A stretch of 64,000 bases of DNA from Rachicladosporium sp. CCFEE 5018. Lineage: Eukaryota > Ascomycota > Dothideomycetes > Cladosporiales > Cladosporiaceae. Positions within the stretch are counted from its first letter, which is position 1. Each line of letters begins with the position of its first letter. Location of the stretch: positions 847,017 to 911,016 of the forward strand of contig KZ111142.1 in the NCBI GenBank assembly GCA_002077045.2, read 5' to 3'. The notes under the pieces are model-generated. The model did no database searches. It saw only the letters and a list, made by a program, of their open reading frames with translations, and was not told the origin of the DNA. The translations under genes were made by a program, and so were the position numbers. Shown one piece after another: positions 32,255 to 43,000 of the stretch.

Positions 32255-32701
32255 GCTCGACTTCTGCTTGACCCGCGATGGGGTTATCTTACTTGGGGGT
32301 GAGCATGAGGAACAAGCATTGTGTGGAGGCGTCGGGACTGGATTGCAAGAATTTGATTCAAGCCATCGCTAAGTTGCATTGCGCTTGACATTTCTATAGA
32401 CTCTATGTTGCAGGCCTTCCAAGCGGAGACGACTCGACATTGGTGGTCATTCGTGTCTCCACTTCGCACTCCGACGACATTACACTTCCCCGCGGGCGTC
32501 TTGGTGGCTTCATCAATGGCGCTCCTGTATCGCCTCATACGTTTAAGACGGCGCGTGCGTCGCGGTCCATGTTCTAACGTGCACGCGCTGGTACGGATCG
32601 GCCGACTAAATGGGCCACGGGCCCAGTTCGACGCTCCACTACCAGGGCCGGGTCGCAGTCCCCTCTGCATGCCCATTGCCATACCTTCCAACCTATGCTT
32701 C
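32255..32701. other. Convergent intergenic region, no gene seen
   Basis: These 447 bp lie between the 3' ends of ATE1 and the AAA ATPase gene. Nothing further is supported. Confidence 0.5.
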
Positions 32702-35536
32702 TCACCGTACCCGCCCCTCATCGCTCTCCTTCCCATTCACATCGGCCCCTGCCGCCATGCCGAAGCCAAGTCCACTCTTCTTCCTCCGTCCTCTTCGATC
32801 ACCGTACTGCTCGTCAAAGTTGCGTATGGCAGTCAGCGTCCGCATGTCCTCACTGACGCTTGCTGAGATCTCTGCGATGGCCTTATCGAAGTGAGAGGTC
32901 GTCAGCACTCGCCGCTCGGGCGTTGGCGGAGTCTTTGGTGGCGAGGCGAAAGGTCGGAGATTGCTCGTCGAAGAAGCGTCACTAAATATGCTGCTAGGCT
33001 TTGCGTCTTTATTTGACTCGGACTCAGCCGACTGCGGAGTCTGCTCACTGTCCTTCGCAGCAGCGGCCTTCTCAATACCCTCCTTGACAGCTGTTAACGC
33101 AGCTGCCACACAGAGGTTCTTAAGATCGCTACCAGAGTACAGCGGCGTCTTCTCTGCTAGTGCGGTCAAGTCAACGTCTTCAGCCAATTGCTCGCCCTTG
33201 AGATGGATCTTCAAAATCGCCTCTCGATCCTCCTTCCTGGGCAGGTCGACTAACACCCGTCTGGGCAGACGCCTCAGGACCGCATCGTCTAAGTCGAACG
33301 GTCGATTGCTTGCTACCATCATAAATACGCCATGCTCGCTCATGCCATCCCACTCCCGCAAGAATTGATTGATGATCTCCCTGTGCGTGTTCCTGTTCCC
33401 TCCACCTCCTCCATCTCGGGAGCCGAAGATAGCGTCAGCTTCGTCGATGAACACGATACATGGGCTAAGCTTCTTGGCGAGCGAGAACACTGCTCGGACC
33501 ATCTTCTCGCCCTCGCCAACATATTTCTCGTAGATCTGCGCACCTGACACTTCGAGGACGGTGTTGTTGCTCTCCTTCGCCACAGCTTTGGCTAGTAAAG
33601 TCTTACCTGTGCCTGGCGGACCATAGAGTAGGAGGCCAGTCAGTCGGTCATTGGCTAGAACGCCATACTCGAACTCCTTCGGTCGAAGCAGGGAGAGCGT
33701 GGTCATGTTCTTGAGCGCTTCGATTGTTGACTCTGGGGCGTGCACGTCGGCGAACCCAGTCTTGATCGTCGTCGGATCTACCACACCATGAAGCAGGCGG
33801 GTCTCATGCGGATTTGCGTTCTTGCGCAGGCGCTCTAGCTTGGCGGCACGGAAAGCGTTGTTCAAGGCTTCCGTGGGAGTCTTAAGGTCGGCGCTTGAAA
33901 TACTAGCGCCGCGTGTACTAGGCTTGATCGTAGCCGATACTGGGCGATGTTGCCAAGAGAGATAGGCGTGTGTCGAGTGGTCTGCTCGTGCTAGGATAGC
34001 CGTTGCAATGCCAAGATGTATAGGCTGCATCACATCGGCAATGAGGTGGGTCTGCGTCAGTCCGATGGCCGTGAGCACAAGACGCTGGATCATGTCCTGG
34101 TTCAGCACTTTCTCGCTCAAGATGTGCGTGCCTGGCAAGCGCAGAGCAGCCAGCTTGTCGGTGCAGTCCCTAATCGTGAGATCAGGCTGACCGAGCCGAC
34201 GCAACATGCTTCGAATATGTCGCATGTTGATCTCTACGATTCGCGGATATGATGGATCATCGAATATGACTCCAGTCGGTATTGGGGGTGCGCTGGCCCT
34301 GAAGCTGGCCAGCTCGTTTGTGTCCATATTGTGTAATGGTGGAATGATCGTCAATCGGAACGGAGAGTCCTCGGAGGCGTCTAGCAGGCTTTCAATGGGT
34401 CCTTCTACGTTCTGTGCGGTAGTAGCAATGATTACAACCTGCTCTCCAATGCGTCGTCTCTTCTGCACAGCTTGCACGAGGCGCTGAATAATTGTCTCGC
34501 CCAATCGCGATGATGTGATGGCTTCTAGGTCTCGAATGTGGACGACTGTGCGTTTGTTCGACGAACGCTCGACACTCCCAACCTCACCCCTTGCTGTCAC
34601 GCTGCCGAATCTGAATGGCAGCTTCGAACGTTTTACGCGGCCAATGTTACTCGCCAGGTCCACCACTGCTTTGGTGGCCTCTGATTGAATCGTAGCGACT
34701 TGCTCGGCGGCTTCGCTTGGGTTGTCCCCTGACGTTGACTCTGATTGGCCAGGCGATGAAGCCTCTCTTCTCACTGATGGCGCATCGAGTATGCTGTCCA
34801 GCGAAGCAGCCAGCCGTGCATCGTCCCAAGTCACGAACTCGCTCGTCGAGCTCGAGTCGGACTTCTTCCTTGGCTGCGGCGACCGTTGCGCGGCGAAGGG
34901 ATTACCGCCCATGCCATTCATAGGCACAGGCATAATGCTGACGCCTGCAACACCCATACCTCCCAATAACTTTCGTATCCGACTCTGTGAGTCTGAAAGC
35001 GCCCGATGAAGCTTATCGAACCGTTCCGGGCCACCAGGTCCGGACGATGGTCCACTTGATTCATCGGCGTCATCTTCGTCGTCCTCTTGCTCTTCGCGAG
35101 CCAAACTTTCGAATCCAGCACTATGACTACCTTCCCTGATCCTCATCCCAGAAGCTACAGCGCCGTCAAATGCATCGTATGCCAACGCCGAGAACGATCC
35201 CGGCGAATCCTTGTTCTCTCCAACGTAGTCCGCAGTCAGATCCGCAAGGTCATTGGCGTCCAATCGCAAGAGATCAGCCCTTAGCATCCCAGCGAGACTC
35301 TGTACGTGCCGATCCATTTCCGCGTGTGCGTTCATGTCCGGACAGTGCAGATGTATGTCCGTCCTCGACGCCGCATGACTGGATGCTGCACCTGCATCTC
35401 CGGCAAGCGAGAAAGTAGCTCTAGCAGCAGCTTCGATTTCTAGCAGAGACCAGACTAGCGGATCGAAGTTCATGCCATCATGAAGCGCCGCAGGAGGAGG
35501 CCCGAAGGAGAAGCCCAGACTCTTCGACTCTTTCTT
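32702..35536 (-). CDS. AAA ATPase, Msp1/ATAD1/spastin-like, 5' end lost in the assembly gap
   Basis: The frame is open from the stop at 32,702 to the gap, about 944 codons, with the first visible ATG at 35,473. Residues upstream of that ATG (KSLGFSFGPPPAALHDG) look coding, so the real start is probably in the missing DNA. The N-terminal half is long, acidic and low-complexity. The C-terminal third is one AAA module with Walker A (LLLYGPPGTGKT), the pore-loop-like GAQIYEKYVGEGEKMVR, Walker B (IVFIDEADAIFG), sensor VASNRPFDLDDAVLRRLPRR and SGSDLKNLC. This fits membrane-protein extractases or remodellers of the Msp1/ATAD1 class, possibly mitochondrial. Membrane attachment cannot be judged without the N-terminus. 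Confidence 0.88.
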   Translation of the reverse strand, partial: KKESKSLGFSFGPPPAALHDGMNFDPLVWSLLEIEAAARATFSLAGDAGAASSHAASRTDIHLHCPDMNAHAEMDRHVQSLAGMLRADLLRLDANDLADLTADYVGENKDSPGSFSALAYDAFDGAVASGMRIREGSHSAGFESLAREEQEDDEDDADESSGPSSGPGGPERFDKLHRALSDSQSRIRKLLGGMGVAGVSIMPVPMNGMGGNPFAAQRSPQPRKKSDSSSTSEFVTWDDARLAASLDSILDAPSVRREASSPGQSESTSGDNPSEAAEQVATIQSEATKAVVDLASNIGRVKRSKLPFRFGSVTARGEVGSVERSSNKRTVVHIRDLEAITSSRLGETIIQRLVQAVQKRRRIGEQVVIIATTAQNVEGPIESLLDASEDSPFRLTIIPPLHNMDTNELASFRASAPPIPTGVIFDDPSYPRIVEINMRHIRSMLRRLGQPDLTIRDCTDKLAALRLPGTHILSEKVLNQDMIQRLVLTAIGLTQTHLIADVMQPIHLGIATAILARADHSTHAYLSWQHRPVSATIKPSTRGASISSADLKTPTEALNNAFRAAKLERLRKNANPHETRLLHGVVDPTTIKTGFADVHAPESTIEALKNMTTLSLLRPKEFEYGVLANDRLTGLLLYGPPGTGKTLLAKAVAKESNNTVLEVSGAQIYEKYVGEGEKMVRAVFSLAKKLSPCIVFIDEADAIFGSRDGGGGGNRNTHREIINQFLREWDGMSEHGVFMMVASNRPFDLDDAVLRRLPRRVLVDLPRKEDREAILKIHLKGEQLAEDVDLTALAEKTPLYSGSDLKNLCVAAALTAVKEGIEKAAAAKDSEQTPQSAESESNKDAKPSSIFSDASSTSNLRPFASPPKTPPTPERRVLTTSHFDKAIAEISASVSEDMRTLTAIRNFDEQYGDRRGRRKKSGLGFGMAAGADVNGKESDEGRVR

Positions 35537-35636
35537 NNNNNNNNNNNNNNNNNNNNNNNNNNNNNNNNNNNNNNNNNNNNNNNNNNNNNNNNNNNNNNNN
35601 NNNNNNNNNNNNNNNNNNNNNNNNNNNNNNNNNNNN
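35537..35636. other. Assembly gap of 100 N
   Basis: Exactly 100 N are present, the usual placeholder for a gap of unknown size. A minus-strand coding frame enters from the left and a plus-strand coding frame leaves on the right. Both are missing their N-terminal parts, so the true gap must be well over a kilobase. Confidence 0.98.
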
Positions 35637-36166
35637 ACGCCTCGCCCGGCATCGCTGGCTCGAGACCCGGAGCGCTGATAGCGGGCTGCTGGGCGAGCTT
35701 GATGAGCTTAGGCGAGGAAGGCTATATAAGCCACTGTGTGCAGATTGTTGGCGCTGCGAAGCAGCTCGAAGATGCTGTTCGCACCTCCCCGGCGCTTAAG
35801 CATAGTCTCCGCGTTATCGGCAAGCCTCTTGTCAGCGTCGTGGCGTTTCGCTCCCCAATCAATGCGCCCGTGGACGAACATCTCGTTGACCTGTACGCTG
35901 TTGCTGACGGGATGAGCCATAGAGGCTGGCATCTGAATGCTCTGCAAGACCCGCCTGGGATACATGTTGCGGTTACGTTGCCTGTAGCTCGGGCTATTGG
36001 GGACTTGATCAGTGATCTGGAGGCTGTGGTTGGGGAATGTAGGGGCAAGACTGATGGGACGAAGGGAGATGCGGCGGCATTGTATGGAGTTGCTGGGGCG
36101 TTGCCGGATAAGAGTGTGGTCAGGGAATTGGCTGGTGGCTTCCTAGATACGCTGTATAAGACCTAG
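35637..36166 (+). CDS. DPL1: Sphingosine-1-phosphate lyase, C-terminal part only
   Basis: About 176 C-terminal residues are visible. They begin with a block matching the family: ASPGIAGSRPGALIAGCWAS, then GEEGYISHCVQIVGAA. A WHLNALQDPPGIHVAVT stretch follows, as in yeast Dpl1 and animal SGPL1. This PLP enzyme in the ER membrane cleaves long-chain-base phosphates to ethanolamine phosphate and a fatty aldehyde. The N-terminal membrane segment, the PLP lysine and roughly the first two thirds of the usual ~560-residue protein are missing in the N gap. The visible part is undamaged. Confidence 0.93.
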
Positions 36167-36520
36167 AACGTATCTAGTGTCTGATAATGAAGCTGCCGTG
36201 TTATGGTCCGCAGTTCATGGGTGGTGGTTGCTACATCGTGAACGCAATGGGGCAGGAGCGACTTAACAGTCATGGCAAGGACGAACGTTGCATTTATTGA
36301 GGAGATCATTGAGACGAGGGAACCACATGACAAGGCATTAATGGGTTGTCTAGCTTAAGCAGCGTCTGCAGCCATGTACCTTGACTCTCTTACTGTGGCT
36401 TTCTTCTGCTGAACATCTACCTCTCCTCTCGGCAGTCCATCTCACATGATCATCTTGCAGCATCTACCATCCATCAGCCCCAACAGCGCCAGCGGCGCCA
36501 TTATTGCCTGCATCGCCCTC
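36167..36520. other. Convergent intergenic region, no gene seen
   Basis: These 354 bp lie between the 3' ends of DPL1 and RPS10. No supported feature. Confidence 0.5.
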
Positions 36521-37167
36521 CTAAGACGAAGCCGGAGGCGCGCCACGACCACGGCCGAAGCCACCACGCTGCTCACGGTCACGGTCACCACGCTCACCGC
36601 CGAAGCTAGGAGCGAAGCCGCCCGGAGCACCACCCTCCTTTCCTTCTCCAGCGTCGCGACGACGGTATCCGCCCTCACGGTCGCCACGGGGAGGTCCACC
36701 ACGTCCACCGCCGCGACGCTCACCACCACGGTCGCCGTCGGCTCCGAGCATGCCGCGGGGAGGGGCGTGGGAGCGGGCTTGCTTGACATGGGTTTGCGGG
36801 ACGATCTCAGCGGGGAGGTGGAGCCATTCGCGGAGGTAGTCGAGACCCTCCGGGGTGAGCGTGTAGTAATACCACTGCCAGCTGAACTGGGTCTTGAGGT
36901 ATCCGCGGGAGGTGAGGGATTGGCAGGCCTTGATGACCTGGTGTGAATGTCAGTAATGGGACTCGTTGTCGGTACTGAGTGATTGCGCTTACGAAGAGGT
37001 TCTTGGTGTCAATCTCGGGGTGCTTGGGGAGGTTGAAATCTTTCTTGGCGACGAGAACACCCTCGCGGAAGAGTGCCTCGTGGATGAGCTTGCGATCGGC
37101 CTTGGGGATCAACCTGGAGATTATCAGTATTGCGATTATAGCTCTGGCATTCACATGCAGCTTACAT
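36521..37167 (-). CDS. RPS10: 40S ribosomal protein eS10
   Basis: The product has 179 residues. The start codon is split by the first intron: AT at 37,167-37,166, then intron 37,165-37,114 (52 bp), then G. Exon 2 is 37113-36993, intron 2 is 36992-36938, and exon 3 is 36937-36521. The S10 plectin-like domain reads LIPKADRKLIHEALFREGV, CQSLTSRGYLKTQFSWQWYY and LTPEGLDYLREWLHLP. The C-terminus is an Arg/Gly-rich tail with RGG repeats, longer than in yeast and typical of filamentous fungi. eS10 lies in the 40S head near the mRNA entry channel. The gene is divergent from SEC17. Confidence 0.95.
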
Positions 37168-37710
37168 TGTGGCGATTGATGTCGAGGTGGAGAGGATGGG
37201 TGTCGTGTGGAGGGCACAGCTAACTCTTGACATTCAATGTTGCGACTTGCGCTTTGTGTGGTGTGCCAAGATCGGCGCGGGGGCAGCCGAAGATCCGTGT
37301 TGATGCCTGACAAACCTAAGCCGTACGAGTACTCAGCTTCACTATTCGATCGGGGTATGGACATCTTCATTCGTGCGCCAAGGGAGTGCAGATTGTTATA
37401 TGGGCGAAGAGAGGCAAGTCATCGCCGTCTTCACAGTGACGAGTCACGTGTCATCGCAGTCCACCTGCAATGCAAGCTTGAGGACATGGCTCTAAAGCAG
37501 TGCTGATAGAGCAGTGTTGATTCGAGCTACGTCAGCCAAATCGCTTGCGCCAGGCACAAGCACTGGACACGAGCTGCGTGTTCTCACGTGTCAAGGTCCA
37601 CGTAGTAGTTTGCAATTAACGCTGTGTCTCATGTCTCGATTCTGATGTAGCTGAGAGCTGTACTTGTAGTCCGAACATTGCTCTTGTCCGTTCGCCACTG
37701 TCCACCCATC
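37168..37710. promoter_or_regulatory. Divergent RPS10-SEC17 promoter with two TCACGTGTCA elements
   Basis: These 543 bp lie between two divergent start codons. The 10-mer TCACGTGTCA occurs twice in the same orientation (37,444-37,453 and 37,584-37,593). Each contains the palindromic E-box CACGTG, the binding core of bHLH factors such as Cbf1. The identical flanks suggest a real site. Which gene they control is unknown. Confidence 0.45.
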
Positions 37711-38688
37711 ATGGACCCAAGGGCGCTACTCCAAAAGGTAGGTACTTGTCCTACGTTCGATCTCTACATCTGCTGATCGCATCTCAAGGCCGACAAAGCC
37801 GCCGCCTCTGCAGGCTCAGGCTTCTCCTTCTTCGGCGGCCGCAGCGAGAAGCTCGAGAACGCAGCAGACCTCTACACACAAGCCGCAAATGCCTTTCGCA
37901 TGCAGAAGTCTGGCAAGGAAGCCGGACAAGCTTTCGAGAAGGCAGCCTCGATCCAATCGTCGAAGCTGAATGAGCCCGATGATGCTGCCAACTCCCTGAC
38001 AGAAGCCTTCAAGGCGTACAAGAAGGATGAGCCGGAGGATGCTGCGCGTGTTCTGGAGCAGGCGATCAGTCACTACACCTCGAAAGGCAACTTCAGACGA
38101 GCGGCGGGCCACAAGCAGAATCTTGCAGAGCTGTATGAGACAGAGCTTGGGGATAATAAGAGGGCTGCGGATGCCTATGAAACAGCAGCGGGCTGGTACG
38201 AGACTGATAACGCCGAAGCGTGAGCTAGCCCCATCTTCCATGGAGGCAACTACTTTACTGACAAGTCTGGCAGCCTCGCCAACAAACTCTACCTCAAGCT
38301 CGCGGACCTCTCCGCCCTCGCCGGCGACTACCAAAAAGCCACCTCAAACTACGAACGCATCTCCAAATCCGCCATAAACAACAACCTCATGAAGTGGAGC
38401 GTGAAAGAGTACCTCCTCAAAGCCGGCATCTGCCATCTAGCGTCCGGCGACACCATCGCCACGAATCGCGCGCTCGAATCGTACAGAGATTTGGATCCGA
38501 GTTTCGCGGGAACCAGAGAGTGCCAGTTGTTGGTGGATTTGTCGGAGGCTGTGGAGGCTGGGGATCAGGAGGTCTTCGCGGATAAGCTGTTTCAGTATGA
38601 TCAGATGAGTAAGTTGGACAAGTGGAAGACGACGCTTTTGTTGAAAGTTAAGGAGGGGATTGAGGAGAAGGGGGAGGACTTCTCGTAG
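37711..38688 (+). CDS. SEC17: Alpha-SNAP, vesicular-fusion protein
   Basis: The product has 290 residues in three exons: 37711-37737, 37789-38219 and 38274-38688, with introns of 51 and 54 bp. It shows the TPR-like helical repeats of alpha-SNAP: FFGGRSEKLENAADLYTQAA, QAFEKAASIQ, AARVLEQAISHY and DNKRAADAYETAAGWYE. The conserved C-terminal end is LDKWKTTLLLKVKEGI then EEKGEDFS. Length matches yeast Sec17 (292). Alpha-SNAP binds SNARE complexes and recruits and activates the ATPase Sec18/NSF. No lesion was seen. Confidence 0.95.
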
Positions 38689-39151
38689 GGAGAGGCGATG
38701 TGAGGGGAGATGCATGGAATGGCGTTAGGGCAGCGACGTCGACGTATCATGATAGGAAAGCGATAGCGCTCAAAAGAATTGAAGCGATACGGTCAAGAAT
38801 TGCATGGCCAGAGAGCTGTTCCTCAGGTCGTAATACAATCGTCTGATCTTACGTATCAACGGTCAGGCTTTGACGCCGGCATGGGCAGCAACACTATCCT
38901 TCTCCTCCAACGTGTATCGTAACCGTGAAAGTCGACGCGACACCTACGTGTGCCACTATAAACATTGGCACGATTCTCTAACTCAAAGTACACCGAGATC
39001 TGAACGCATTCCGAAGCCGAATGTACACACAACGATGAGGGACTGTCGCATCATCCCATGAGCAAGCCACTCTTACTCTTCTCCCACATCTCCCCCGTTC
39101 GCCACAGGAGTTCACTGCGGACTGGGACGTTGGCTTCATAACCCACCAGCC
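38689..39151. other. Intergenic, no gene seen
   Basis: These 463 bp lie between SEC17 and CTF8 on the same strand. No supported feature. Confidence 0.5.
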
Positions 39152-39649
39152 ATGCCATCGGCACCCATCTACCCAACGACAAGTCCCCAAATACCTCCGG
39201 TGTCAAGTCCTCTACCCCCACTACTCCAGACTCCATCAGGCCTTGCGCTACTGGAGATCCAAGGTACTCTGAATTCCACTCTCGCACCATCGGCCAACGG
39301 GTCTCTGGAAGTCGGCTCTCTTTCATTTCCTCTCTACGACCCGGACTCGCCTCCCGAGGATACAGCTTGGCACAAGAAAGTCTGGCTGTATGTGGGCAAG
39401 AACCAGCGAATGACGGGTGAGGTGAAGAAACTCGCGAAGCCTTTGGCGATGCTGAGGCGGAGGGATGCTAGTGGAGGGATGGTGCAAGAGGAAGGGGTGG
39501 GGGAGGAGGTTGAGGTTGTGGAGATTGTGAGATGGAAGGGTAACGTTCATGTCTACCTAATGGCGATGACGGTACTGCTGTGCTGACATTCTGTTGTAGT
39601 GCTCTTCACCCAGAGACCCGAGCCCATGGGTGCTGGTGGGGGGACTTGA
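39152..39649 (+). CDS. CTF8: Chromosome transmission fidelity protein 8 (RFC-like complex subunit)
   Basis: The product has 145 residues. Exon 1 is 39152-39539 and exon 2 is 39600-39649, with a 60-bp intron (GTAACG donor, CTGAC branch, TGTAG acceptor). The sequence PPLLQTPSGLALLEIQGTLN, then VGSLSFPLYDPDSPPEDTAW, VWLYVGKNQRMTGEVKKLAK and a final VLFTQRPEPMG match the Ctf8 family. Ctf8 joins Ctf18 and Dcc1 to form the alternative clamp loader for sister-chromatid cohesion and replication-fork signalling. Without the second exon the conserved RPEP end would be lost. Confidence 0.9.
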
Positions 39650-40062
39650 ACACTGATGCGATTCCAATCGGCTCTACAGAGCAGCGGACTATGGCCACGG
39701 ACTCGCCTTGCTACTTAGCGCTGAGTTCCGAGTTGTCAGAGTAGCGTCCAAGGCAAGGGCAGCGCGGACGATCATCTCACTGAGAGGATGGCCGTTGCGT
39801 GATGAATCCGCTACGAGCTTTGCTAAGAGGGGAAGACGCTCTGGCAACCCCTCCACCCGTGGACGTCATGGGCAACTATGCGGCGCAGCGAAGCAAGCCG
39901 ACGACGGTCCCGGCTATACGAGTGATGACCACTCAACCGCGCGAGTGGAGAATGGGGAGATCAGTTGGAAAAGTGTGTGTGATGTGAACTAAGTCGCATT
40001 GCAGTCTATGGTCTATGATATGCGCTCAAACGCTCCAAATATCTAAAAGATCGAGGGTGTCA
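39650..40062. other. Convergent intergenic region, no gene seen
   Basis: These 413 bp lie between the 3' ends of CTF8 and the calcium ATPase. No supported feature. Confidence 0.5.
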
Positions 40063-43000
40063 TCACGCCCTACCCTTCTCAACATCAGTCCTTCTGCCCT
40101 CTTCCTCCACCCTCGCCTCCTCCTCCGCGACCTCCTCGACCTTCTCGCTCTCCTTGCTCTCCTTGCTCTTTCGCCTGAGCCCCTTGATCTTCCTCCCCAT
40201 CTTGCCAGACAACCGGTGCAGCGGCCTGTAAACCAGCACAACCGGCTTGCCAACGATCTTTGCAATCTTCTCGAACAGCCAGTCAGGAAACAATCGAATC
40301 AGTACGCCAAAAGGCAGCGATAGCAATCCGATGCCGATACTGATCCCTCAGTCCCTGCCCGTGATTCGCTGGATAGAGAACGCTCGTCCACCAACAGACA
40401 TGATCATGACCTGGCATCCAATCATCGCCAAGAAGACAACGACGAAGAAGTAGTTCTTGAACACTCCTTGAAAGACATTGAACTTGTTGTCCAGTCTGCG
40501 GTTATTGAGCATGTTGCTGATCTGCAGGTTGACATAGGTGGCGAAAACCAGGGAACGAATCTCCAGACCGTCAGATGGTATGCCGAGCCAGGCGGGGGCG
40601 CCGTAGTACATCGTGAAGGTGATGATGAGTTGCAGGATGGCTTGGCCGATGACTTGCTTCCACATCGTGATAGATATGAGAGGGGCTGAGCGCTTGAGTG
40701 GTTTGCGGTCCAGTATTTCCTCGGTCGGCGGATCAGAGGCCAAGGCTAAAGCGGCGAGCGAGTCCATGATCAAGTTGATCCAGAGGAGTTGTACGGCAGT
40801 GAGGACAGGCCGCATATCGCTGCTTGCGAGCGCGGAGACAGAGGCGATGATCACAGCCGTGATGTTGACAGTGATCTGAAACTGCAGGAACTTCCCCACA
40901 GCGTCGTTGACGGCGCGACCCCACATAAGCGCTGTGAGGATGGAGGTGAAGTTATCGTCCATGAGGATGATGGCGGAAGCTTCCTTGGCGACTTCAGTGC
41001 CGGAGATGCCCATAGAGAAGCCAATGTCTGCTGCTTTCAGCGCTGGGCCGTCATTCGTACCGTCACCTGTCACAGCTACCACTTCGCCTAGCTCACGGAG
41101 TTTCGTGACGAGAATGCGTTTGTCTTCTGGGGAAGAGCGGGCGAGGACTTGGAGACGAGGCAGGGTTTTAGCCATCTGAGCGTCCGATAGGATGCGGAAG
41201 ACCGGGCCCTCCATGACAATGCCGTCGGTGTATATTCCACAGTCGGTGGCAACGGCGCGTGCGGTAACGACGTTATCGCCTGTGACCATGCGGCAGCTGA
41301 CGCCGGCCATGTGGCACTTCTGGACTGCTTCGGGGACGCCTGGTCGAAGAGGATCTTGAATGCCAACGATACCGGTGAAGATCATCTCCTTGAGGACGGC
41401 ATCGAAGTCGGCTTGTGAAAAGATCATTTTCATCCTCGCAGCCAGCTGGCGGCCACTGCTCGAAGTCCTTCGTGATCAGTGCGATAGTGCGGAGTGACTG
41501 CTTTGCATACTGATCGATCAGTTTCTCCAGGGCCTCTCGGTCTTCGGAAGTCATGGACCGGGTACAGGCAGAGCTGCACATCGATGTGCAGTGACCGAGA
41601 AGAGTTTCTGATGCACCTGTGACATTGAGTCGGTAGGTGCCATTGCAAAGTCGCTGCACGGCTCCCATGCACTTGCGACGGGAGTCGAAGGGGACGAGTT
41701 GGATAATGGTCGCATTCGAGCGCTCTTCGGATAGTGGACCCATACCGAGTGAACGAGCGAAGCTGAGCAAGGCATTTTCGGTCTTGGAACCAATGAAGCC
41801 ATTGTCAGACTCAAAAGCTGTCGAGTTGGTGGTAATGGCATCGATCAGCTGGCGTTTCTCATCATTGCTCAAGTTATTGGCGAAAGTGGCCAGACGTGTC
41901 TCATTGGCGCTGTTGTTTTTATCGTCGAATGTTTTGGTGCCGAAGAAAGTATCAGTAACGACAGTCATGACATTCTGAGTGAGCGTGCCAGTCTTATCAG
42001 AGCAAATGGTGGTCGCATTGCCCATCGTCTCGCAAGACTTGAGGATTCGTACGAGATTGTTCATTTTCGCCATTCTCGTTGACGCAAAGGCCAACGCCAA
42101 AGTCACAGCCAGCGGCAGCCCTTCCGGCACAGCCACAACGATGATAGTCACCGAGACGATCAAGATGTCGACGAATTGAGATGCCTGTTGCGAGCTTGAT
42201 AGAGTGCTGTCAGACAGCCCAGTCGCAAAGCGGAAGAGCAGAATGAAGAACAGCAAGATCGCCGCCGTAGATCCGAGCTTTGCTATCGCACTCGCAAGGC
42301 CATCAAGCTTGACTTGTAGCGGAGTTGGCTGCATGTCGACACGCATGGCCATCATGATCTTGCCGAACGTCGAGTTGACGCCAACAGAGGTGACCAGATA
42401 GGTGCCGGCACCTTCCTGCACCTTGCTGCCGGAGATGATGAATGGGTCCATTTGCTTGAGCTCGGTATGACCCTCGGCCAGCATTCGCATGACCTGATCG
42501 CCAGGTGTCTTCCTGAGTGCATCGGACTCACCAGTCGCTGAGCTCTCGTCGCATTTGACGTTGTGGCCACTGATGAAGATACCGTCTGCAGGGACCATAT
42601 CTCCAGGCTCGAGGTGGACGACATCGCCAGCCAGAAGCCCGTGGACACCGATAACATGAGACTTGCTAGAGCGGATGACATTGATGGTTCTGTCCTCCTT
42701 CTTTGCGTTGAGCTTGACGAAGGCACGCTCCTTTTGGTAGTCATTGAGAGAAACGACCAGTACGACAATGATGATTGCGATACAGATTGCCAGGCCCTCA
42801 ACGTAGTCAATCGGAGGAGGGCTGCCTTCTGGGTGATCGACACCAAATACCTGTATATTGTCAGCTATGCTTGAGCTCAGGCCTGCCGTACCGTGGACTT
42901 ACCTCATACAATCCCAGTGCCAAGGAGATAATCGCAGCGACAGTGAGCAAAATCAAGATCTTGTCCTTATAAGCCATCCACATGAGCTTCCACAACGGCG

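Noticed and set aside
39625..39700. tRNA-like 3' end on the minus strand (GTTCAAGTCCCCCCACCA-like)
   Set aside because: The T-stem does not pair, and the same bases are the last exon of CTF8 (ending ...EPMGAGGGT, stop).
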